Assembly (NCBI GenBank): GCA_023228185.1
Contig: JALOBQ010000022.1
Span: 1 to 10,854, forward strand
Source of the DNA: Candidatus Omnitrophota bacterium
GTDB taxonomy: Bacteria > Omnitrophota > Gorgyraeia > Gygaellales > Profunditerraquicolaceae
DNA length: 10,854 nucleotides
Direction of reading: 5' to 3'
In this document: positions 6,405 through 10,854 of the stretch, piece by piece
Position numbering within the stretch: position 1 is the stretch's first letter
How the letters are laid out: every line of letters begins with the position of its first letter
Program-made: the position numbers and the translations under genes
The notes under the pieces: generated by a model
The model's input: only the letters and a program-made list of their open reading frames with translations
What the model was told of the DNA's origin: nothing
The model's database searches: none

Positions 6405-8351
6405 TTATTGTTTTCTTCCTGATGATTTTTGTAACATCTCTAAAACTTTCGGATGGATATCCCCGCCTTGAGCCCTTAATCTATAAAGATCATCCCAGGA
6501 TCTGCCATAATCCTGAATTAAACAATAAGCCACAGCCCGATTATGCAACGCTCCAAGATTATGTGGATTAACAACTAAAGCCCTGCTAAAATTTTCAATA
6601 GCTTTATACAAATCCCCTTTATCCTTCCAGGCATTACCCAACGCGAAAAATACCGCGTCATTCTTAGGATATATCCGCGCTGCCGTTGTAAAATCAATAA
6701 TCGCGGCGTCAAGATTCCCAAAAACCGCATACGCATTGCCGCGATTAAAATAAATATCCGGGTCATCGGGGCTTAATTCAAGGGCTCTGGTATAATCAAG
6801 GATTGCCTGCGGAATTTGTTTTAACTCCATATAAAGATTGGCGCGGTCATTCAAAACTTTAGAATTACCGTTTAGCGCGACTGCCCTGTCAAAATCAGTT
6901 AAGGCAGCCGCGTAATCGCCTTTATCTTTCAGAATACTTCCTCTGCCGAAATACGGATCACTGGACAAAGGGTCAATTTTCATGGCTTTTTCATAATCGG
7001 CAAGCGCTAGATCAAATTGTTTCTTTTCCTGATAAACATACCCTCGATTACAATACCCTCTTAATTTCTTAGGGGATTTTGTGACAACGTCATTCCATAG
7101 AGCAAGTTCGTTTTTCCAGACATTATTACGCAGATGCGCTTTCACCCCGTAAAACGCAACCAGGCTAACCAATATAAAAATTGCCAATTTTTCTTTTTTT
7201 TCGCCAAACAAATAAAAAATCCCGCAGGAAAGAAAAAAACTATAGCCAACCAGAGGCAAATACATCCTATGCTCAAAAATCACATCTTTAATCGGAATAA
7301 TACTTGATTCCGGTAAAAGCGCCAGTAAAAACCAAAATACTCCGAATGAGATCATGCGCAAGCGGCCGCGCAGCCGGATTGCCGCAACAATAATTATAAC
7401 CAAACAAATAAAACTGATTAATGTGGCTGGATCAAAGAAACTTTTTGAAGCAAGATAATCATAATCTAAATTCTGGTTAAATGGCAGAAACGATAAACGA
7501 ATATAAGTAAGTATCACCCGGAACTGCGTAAAAAGGTATTCTAACGGAGTAAGCCTGACTTCAGGAAAAAATTCTATTGCCCGGCGCATCTGGCTAAAAT
7601 CTACTGATTGGGTCAACTTCATGGTCAGCGGAATAATCGGAAGCATAGCAAAAAATGGCAGCACCGATTTCCAGTTAATTTTACGCTCTTGCTTGAAGAA
7701 ATACGTTTCATAAAGCAAAATCATAAAAGGAAGCGTAATTGTCATTTCCTTGGTAAACATCGCCAAAATCGCGGTAAGCAAAGCCAGCCAATAAAATATC
7801 CGTGAAGATTTAGCGTCATTTTGGGCAGTCAATCGAGCTTTGGCGTAAAAACATAAAGCAAGTATGTAAAACATCGCTGCCATGGAAGCGGCACGCTGAA
7901 TAATATACGTTACACTCTGGGTCTGAAGAGGATGAACAAGAAAAATCAACCCGCCGAAAAATGAGATTAACTCCGATTTTTGCGAGATTCTTTGTTCTTT
8001 TAACGCCGGAGTTAAAAAAGTCAACCGCAGAAGCCACCAGACAAAAACCGCAGAAGTTAAATGAACAATCAGGTTAAATAAATGGTAGCCGAAAAAATTA
8101 AGCCCATGAATTTGATAATTAATTGCCACGCTATAATAAGTCAAAAAACGCGACGGCCAAAAATTCCAGATTCCCTTAAAATTAGTCAAACTGGTTATAG
8201 CCAGATTATTTTTAATTGAGGAAAAATCATCCAAATGGAATGAACTGAAAAAAGTATTCGAATAAATCGCTATGCCCAATAATAAAAATATGCCCCAGGC
8301 AAGCAAATTTTTAGCAGGGATTCTTTTAACAAATGCGGGGCCGCGTTTCAT
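6405..8351 (-). CDS. GT-C-type membrane glycosyltransferase-like protein with TPR repeats (TMTC-like)
   Basis: The 648-residue protein has about 11 hydrophobic helices in residues 18-400 and about six TPR units in residues 430-625. N-terminal motifs match bacterial and eukaryotic TMTC-type proteins: FHLDDFSSIKNN (38-49, with the acidic DD pair expected in the first external loop of GT-C enzymes), VHPLQTQSVTYIIQRA (139-154), FTKEMTITLP (199-208) and EHRMYLPLVGY (360-370). GT-C enzymes use lipid-phosphate sugars on the outer face of the inner membrane. I infer glycosylation of an envelope protein or lipid, with the TPR domain outside the cytoplasm selecting the acceptor; substrate is unknown. 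The last 116 residues (531-646) are about 62 per cent identical, by hand count without gaps, to the end of the upstream protein, through the shared tail ending SSGR. The ATG overlaps the upstream stop (ATGA, 8351-8348). Confidence 0.85.
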   Translation of the reverse strand: MKRGPAFVKRIPAKNLLAWGIFLLLGIAIYSNTFFSSFHLDDFSSIKNNLAITSLTNFKGIWNFWPSRFLTYYSVAINYQIHGLNFFGYHLFNLIVHLTSAVFVWWLLRLTFLTPALKEQRISQKSELISFFGGLIFLVHPLQTQSVTYIIQRAASMAAMFYILALCFYAKARLTAQNDAKSSRIFYWLALLTAILAMFTKEMTITLPFMILLYETYFFKQERKINWKSVLPFFAMLPIIPLTMKLTQSVDFSQMRRAIEFFPEVRLTPLEYLFTQFRVILTYIRLSFLPFNQNLDYDYLASKSFFDPATLISFICLVIIIVAAIRLRGRLRMISFGVFWFLLALLPESSIIPIKDVIFEHRMYLPLVGYSFFLSCGIFYLFGEKKEKLAIFILVSLVAFYGVKAHLRNNVWKNELALWNDVVTKSPKKLRGYCNRGYVYQEKKQFDLALADYEKAMKIDPLSSDPYFGRGSILKDKGDYAAALTDFDRAVALNGNSKVLNDRANLYMELKQIPQAILDYTRALELSPDDPDIYFNRGNAYAVFGNLDAAIIDFTTAARIYPKNDAVFFALGNAWKDKGDLYKAIENFSRALVVNPHNLGALHNRAVAYCLIQDYGRSWDDLYRLRAQGGDIHPKVLEMLQKSSGRKQ

Positions 8352-10579
8352 TCTATCCTCCCAGAGGATGATTGAAGATAGATTAACACTTTCGGGTTGA
8401 TATCAACGCCAAAAGACCTTAAACGATGCACATCCTCCCAACTTTTAGCGTAATTTTTAGTCAAGCAATAGGCAACAGCCCGGTTATGCAAGGCTCCGAG
8501 ATTACGGGGATTTATTTCAACGGCATAACTGAAATTTTTAATGGCGTTGTTCAAATCGCCTTTATTCTTCCAGGCATTACCCAGCGCGAAAAATATCATA
8601 TCGTTTTTAGGCGACATTTTCCCGGCCATTTCCAGATTTTTAATCGCCGCGTCAAATTTTCCCGCTCTGTCAAAATCAATACCACGATTAAAATAAATTT
8701 CCGGCTTTATCCCTTCGGCTAAAGCGTTAGCAGAATCCCCACTTGAGATATAATAATCCTGGACAAAATTCTTTGCCTCCGGGTCATTTGCCCGCAGTTT
8801 AAGTATTGCTTTAGCTTCATCGGCAGCAGCTTTATAGAAACCGTGCCTGTGAAAGAATCTCGCGCGGTAGAAATTAGCATAGGGATAATGCCGAAAACTT
8901 ATCTGATCAGAAGTATCCACTTTAGGCGCGGCCCATTCTTTTAAATCAATCTGAAATTCTTTAATCAAAGCGTTATTTTCCGGGATATCCTTCAGAAAGA
9001 TAATCGCCGATTCATCTAAATAAACGATTTTCCAGGAACCTTGCGAAATTAAATAATCAATCAAGCCGTCTTGCAGATCGTTAGCCGAGATAGTCAGGAA
9101 AAAACCCTGGATGCCAAATTTCTGAATTGTTCCTTCAATTGCCTCTTTTTGTCCGCTGCCTATTTTGATATAATTAATCAGAAAATCCGCGCCATAAAGT
9201 TCTGTGCGGCCGTCGATAAAAACCTTCCTTTGAGGAAAAGCGCAACCTACCAGTAATGCTCCGGAATTAAAATCGTTAAACATGCGTTCCGGAAAGTTAT
9301 GCGCAAGCAGGAAATCCACGCCTTTTTTCGGGTATCTGGCCTGGACATCACCATTCAAAGTAGGTTCAAATGACAATCCCCCCCGGGCGCCGATAATTAA
9401 CCTCGTGAACTGGCCGGCTGCGAATATCGCCGCAAAAAATAGCGCTGCCGCGAGAAAATAGTTTAGCCCGTAACGTGAAACTTTCGCGATTAACTTTTCA
9501 ATAATTTCGTGCTTTTCTGTAATAAAATCCAGATTATTAAAAATCACAAAGGCCGCAAGAGGAGGAAAATAAACGACATTTCTCTGGGCTTTCAGCGCGA
9601 AAACTAAAAAAAACAACCAAAAAAGAAAATTAACAATATTAAGTTTTTTATAATTCAAATAAAAACTCGCCAGCGAAAAAAGAATTAATATTTTAAAAAA
9701 TGGAAAGTATTGTAAATCCAGTATATTTTTCGCGTTAAACGGCGGTAAGAGTTCCCGCACATATTGAAAAATTACTTTTCCTTTTCCGGCGATTTGGCTT
9801 AAAACGGAAAACGGGTAAAAAGCGCCTTTGTAGCCGTAAGGATTAATAAACGACGCCAAAATCAATAAACCCAAAACAATCAACAGCTGTTTGAGTTGTT
9901 GATTATCCAGACGGGCAACCTGATTCCAGGAAAAAGGAAGTTTAACGAATCTTTTAACCAATTCACCAAACAGAAAAATGAAAACGATGAGAACGCCCAA
10001 AAACGAAAAACCATGGATATTGGCCCAGATTACCTGGAAGACCGGTAATAGCCATAAAAAAAACGAGGATTTTTTTTCGCTAAATAATTTCAAGACGCAT
10101 AAATAGAAAACAATAAAAACAAGCGTGCAGGCATCGGGCCGGCTCATAAAACGATAGGCGCAGGCTAATACCGCCAGGTATAAAATACTAAACACAAAAA
10201 GATAATGATTTTTTTTACGGGCAATCAAAAACAGCGGGATAAATGTAAATAAGGCGGTGATATTCTGAAAAAGCATAATACCATTGGCGCCTAAAACATT
10301 ATGGAATAAATAGATAATCACCTGAAAAAGCCATTCATGATTGATCCACGGCTTGCCAAACATAGTAAATGAAAAAATGTCACTGGCGGGAATAATATGT
10401 TGCTGCAGGATATATTGGCCTGTTTTTAAATGCAGCCAGAGGTCTAAATCAATAATCTCACGGGAAGAATAAAGAATCACCAGGCAAACAAAAAAAATGA
10501 AGAAAAAGTGGTTTAAGATAAAATCAAAACCGCTTTTGAGCTTTTTTAAATAATCGCTTTTAATCATTTCAGCTGGCAA
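8348..10579 (-). CDS. Polytopic GT-C-like membrane protein with periplasmic domain and C-terminal TPRs
   Basis: The 743-residue protein has about 10-12 hydrophobic helices (16-400), a soluble alpha/beta segment (405-535) and TPR-like repeats (565-725). The first external loop reads DLDLWLHLKTGQYIL (44-58), then PASDIFSFT (64-72) and PWINHEWLFQ (77-86), a pattern I recognise from a widespread bacterial GT-C-like family with acidic and His residues at the presumed active site. The soluble part contains FNDFNSGALL (434-443) and KVFIDGRTELYG (452-463), also typical of that family. I infer an envelope glycosyl- or phosphoglycosyl-transfer role, or a polysaccharide/lipid handling role; no member-specific function can be claimed. 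The start is set as TTG at 10579 because AAGGAG (10590-10585) is 5 bases away; the alternative ATG at 10567 (Met-5) would be 17 bases away. It is the first gene after the strong promoter at 10664-10636 and overlaps the next GT-C gene by ATGA. Confidence 0.82.
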   Translation of the reverse strand: MPAEMIKSDYLKKLKSGFDFILNHFFFIFFVCLVILYSSREIIDLDLWLHLKTGQYILQQHIIPASDIFSFTMFGKPWINHEWLFQVIIYLFHNVLGANGIMLFQNITALFTFIPLFLIARKKNHYLFVFSILYLAVLACAYRFMSRPDACTLVFIVFYLCVLKLFSEKKSSFFLWLLPVFQVIWANIHGFSFLGVLIVFIFLFGELVKRFVKLPFSWNQVARLDNQQLKQLLIVLGLLILASFINPYGYKGAFYPFSVLSQIAGKGKVIFQYVRELLPPFNAKNILDLQYFPFFKILILFSLASFYLNYKKLNIVNFLFWLFFLVFALKAQRNVVYFPPLAAFVIFNNLDFITEKHEIIEKLIAKVSRYGLNYFLAAALFFAAIFAAGQFTRLIIGARGGLSFEPTLNGDVQARYPKKGVDFLLAHNFPERMFNDFNSGALLVGCAFPQRKVFIDGRTELYGADFLINYIKIGSGQKEAIEGTIQKFGIQGFFLTISANDLQDGLIDYLISQGSWKIVYLDESAIIFLKDIPENNALIKEFQIDLKEWAAPKVDTSDQISFRHYPYANFYRARFFHRHGFYKAAADEAKAILKLRANDPEAKNFVQDYYISSGDSANALAEGIKPEIYFNRGIDFDRAGKFDAAIKNLEMAGKMSPKNDMIFFALGNAWKNKGDLNNAIKNFSYAVEINPRNLGALHNRAVAYCLTKNYAKSWEDVHRLRSFGVDINPKVLIYLQSSSGRIE

Positions 10580-10584
10580 AATAA

Positions 10585-10590
10585 CTCCTT
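10585..10590 (-). promoter_or_regulatory. Ribosome binding site supporting a TTG start
   Basis: AAGGAG stands 5 bases before TTG at 10579 and 17 bases before the next in-frame ATG at 10567. The spacing favours the TTG, which would add four residues (M-P-A-E) to the N-terminus. Confidence 0.6.
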
Positions 10591-10635
10591 GCTACCACCG
10601 GATTAACAACAATATCCCAAGTGGTATTTTTCAAC

Positions 10636-10664
10636 ATTATAACCCCTCTGCCCGGATAAGTCAA
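10636..10664 (-). promoter_or_regulatory. Near-consensus sigma70 promoter for the GT-C operon
   Basis: On the minus strand TTGACT (10664-10659) and a perfect TATAAT (10641-10636) are separated by exactly 17 bases. Transcription would start near 10629, giving a leader of about 50 bases before the TTG at 10579. With a near-perfect -35, perfect -10 and ideal spacing this should be strong and constitutive unless repressed. A repeated palindromic element begins five bases upstream of the -35. Confidence 0.85.
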
Positions 10665-10669
10665 TTACC

Positions 10670-10707
10670 TGGACCCTGTTTCCAGCTTGGCTTGGAAACA
10701 GGGTCCA
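10670..10707. repeat. Inverted repeat with 15-base perfect arms
   Basis: TGGACCCTGTTTCCA (10670-10684) and its exact reverse complement (10693-10707) are separated by an 8-base spacer, so the single strand can fold into a 15-bp hairpin. There is no T-run on either side, so it does not look like an ordinary intrinsic terminator. It lies between the tRNA terminator and the operon promoter. Confidence 0.9.
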
Positions 10708-10734
10708 ACTCAAGATGGAAACAGGGTCCAACTC
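10693..10734. repeat. 19-base direct repeat, two copies
   Basis: A 19-base unit beginning TGGAAACAGGGTCCA and ending ACTC occurs at 10693-10711 and 10716-10734, four bases apart (period 23). The first copy is also the right arm of the inverted repeat at 10670-10707, so the 15-base core is present three times, two direct and one inverted, within 65 bases. The arrangement suits a REP-like intergenic element or a cluster of protein-binding sites. Confidence 0.9.
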
Positions 10735-10762
10735 GTGAAGGACAGTGGGAGGGGAAGGGAAA

Positions 10763-10792
10763 CAAAAACGCCGTAAATACTTTACGGCGTTT
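10763..10792 (-). terminator. Intrinsic terminator after tRNA-Asp
   Basis: On the minus strand a perfect 12-bp stem (arms 10792-10781 and 10777-10766, AAACGCCGTAAA and its complement) with a 3-base loop is followed by T-rich sequence TTTTTGTTT when the arm's last T bases are included. It lies 7 bases after the tRNA CCA end and should end the tRNA transcript, isolating it from the operon promoter. Confidence 0.88.
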
Positions 10793-10799
10793 AGTTTAC

Positions 10800-10854
10800 T
10801 GGCGGGGCCGACGAGATTCGGACTCGCGATCTCCTCCGTGACAGGGAGGCGCTT
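10800..10854 (-). tRNA. tRNA-Asp(GTC), 3' part, cut by the window edge
   Basis: Read on the minus strand, the sequence shows the anticodon stem CCTCC/GGAGG enclosing loop CTGTCAC (anticodon GTC), a 5-base variable region AGATC, the T stem GCGAG/CTCGT around loop TCCGAAT, the acceptor strand CGGCCCC, discriminator G and an encoded CCA at 10802-10800. Layout and discriminator match tRNA-Asp. The 5' acceptor strand and most of the D arm lie beyond the window. The T loop has C rather than T at position 55 (base 10821), which is unusual because T55 is the nearly invariant pseudouridine site. Confidence 0.93.

Noticed and set aside
10670..10707. Intrinsic terminator
   Set aside because: The hairpin lacks a following T-run on both strands, and a proper terminator already lies at 10763-10792.
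10670..10734. CRISPR-like array
   Set aside because: There are only three short units, one inverted, with spacers of 8 and 4-8 bases; no cas gene is present.

Overview
The window reads as chromosomal DNA from an uncultured, moderately AT-rich Gram-negative-type bacterium. The combination of a PilZ envelope protein, large GT-C/TPR membrane proteins, a stand-alone MetRS-type tRNA-binding protein and many 4-base ATGA gene junctions resembles genomes of the candidate phylum Omnitrophota and relatives. That placement is inference from gene style, not from a marker gene.

Every gene lies on the minus strand, so transcription runs from high to low coordinates. At the right edge is the 3' part of a tRNA-Asp(GTC) with an encoded CCA, followed by a strong intrinsic terminator (10763-10792). 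Next comes a short intergenic repeat cluster (10670-10734), then a near-consensus sigma70 promoter (10636-10664). That promoter opens a tightly packed operon: two large GT-C-type membrane proteins with closely related C-terminal TPR blocks (10579-8348 and 8351-6405), a MetG-beta/Trbp111-like tRNA-binding protein (6379-6059), a YkgJ-type cysteine-cluster protein (6062-5559), a DUF2156 (LPG-synthase C-terminal-like) protein (5562-4669) and a DnaQ-like exonuclease with a WYL-like C-terminus (4667-3855).

A 78-base gap with a plausible second promoter (3817-3844) leads into the next unit: a PilZ-TM-coiled-coil-alpha/alpha-toroid protein (3776-1812), a COG2231-type HhH-GPD DNA glycosylase (1822-1190), an M20 metallopeptidase/deacylase (1193-66), and the first 13 codons of another gene that leaves the window at its left edge.

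Functionally the window mixes envelope or glycan biology (the two GT-C/TPR proteins, the PilZ-toroid protein, possibly the DUF2156 protein) with nucleic-acid maintenance (exonuclease-WYL, glycosylase, tRNA-binding protein). No mobile element, CRISPR array or prophage gene is seen. The most unusual items are the exonuclease-WYL fusion, the PilZ-to-toroid trans-envelope architecture, the shared TPR cassette of the two GT-C genes, a glycosylase that stops just short of its fourth cluster cysteine, and a tRNA-Asp with C at position 55.
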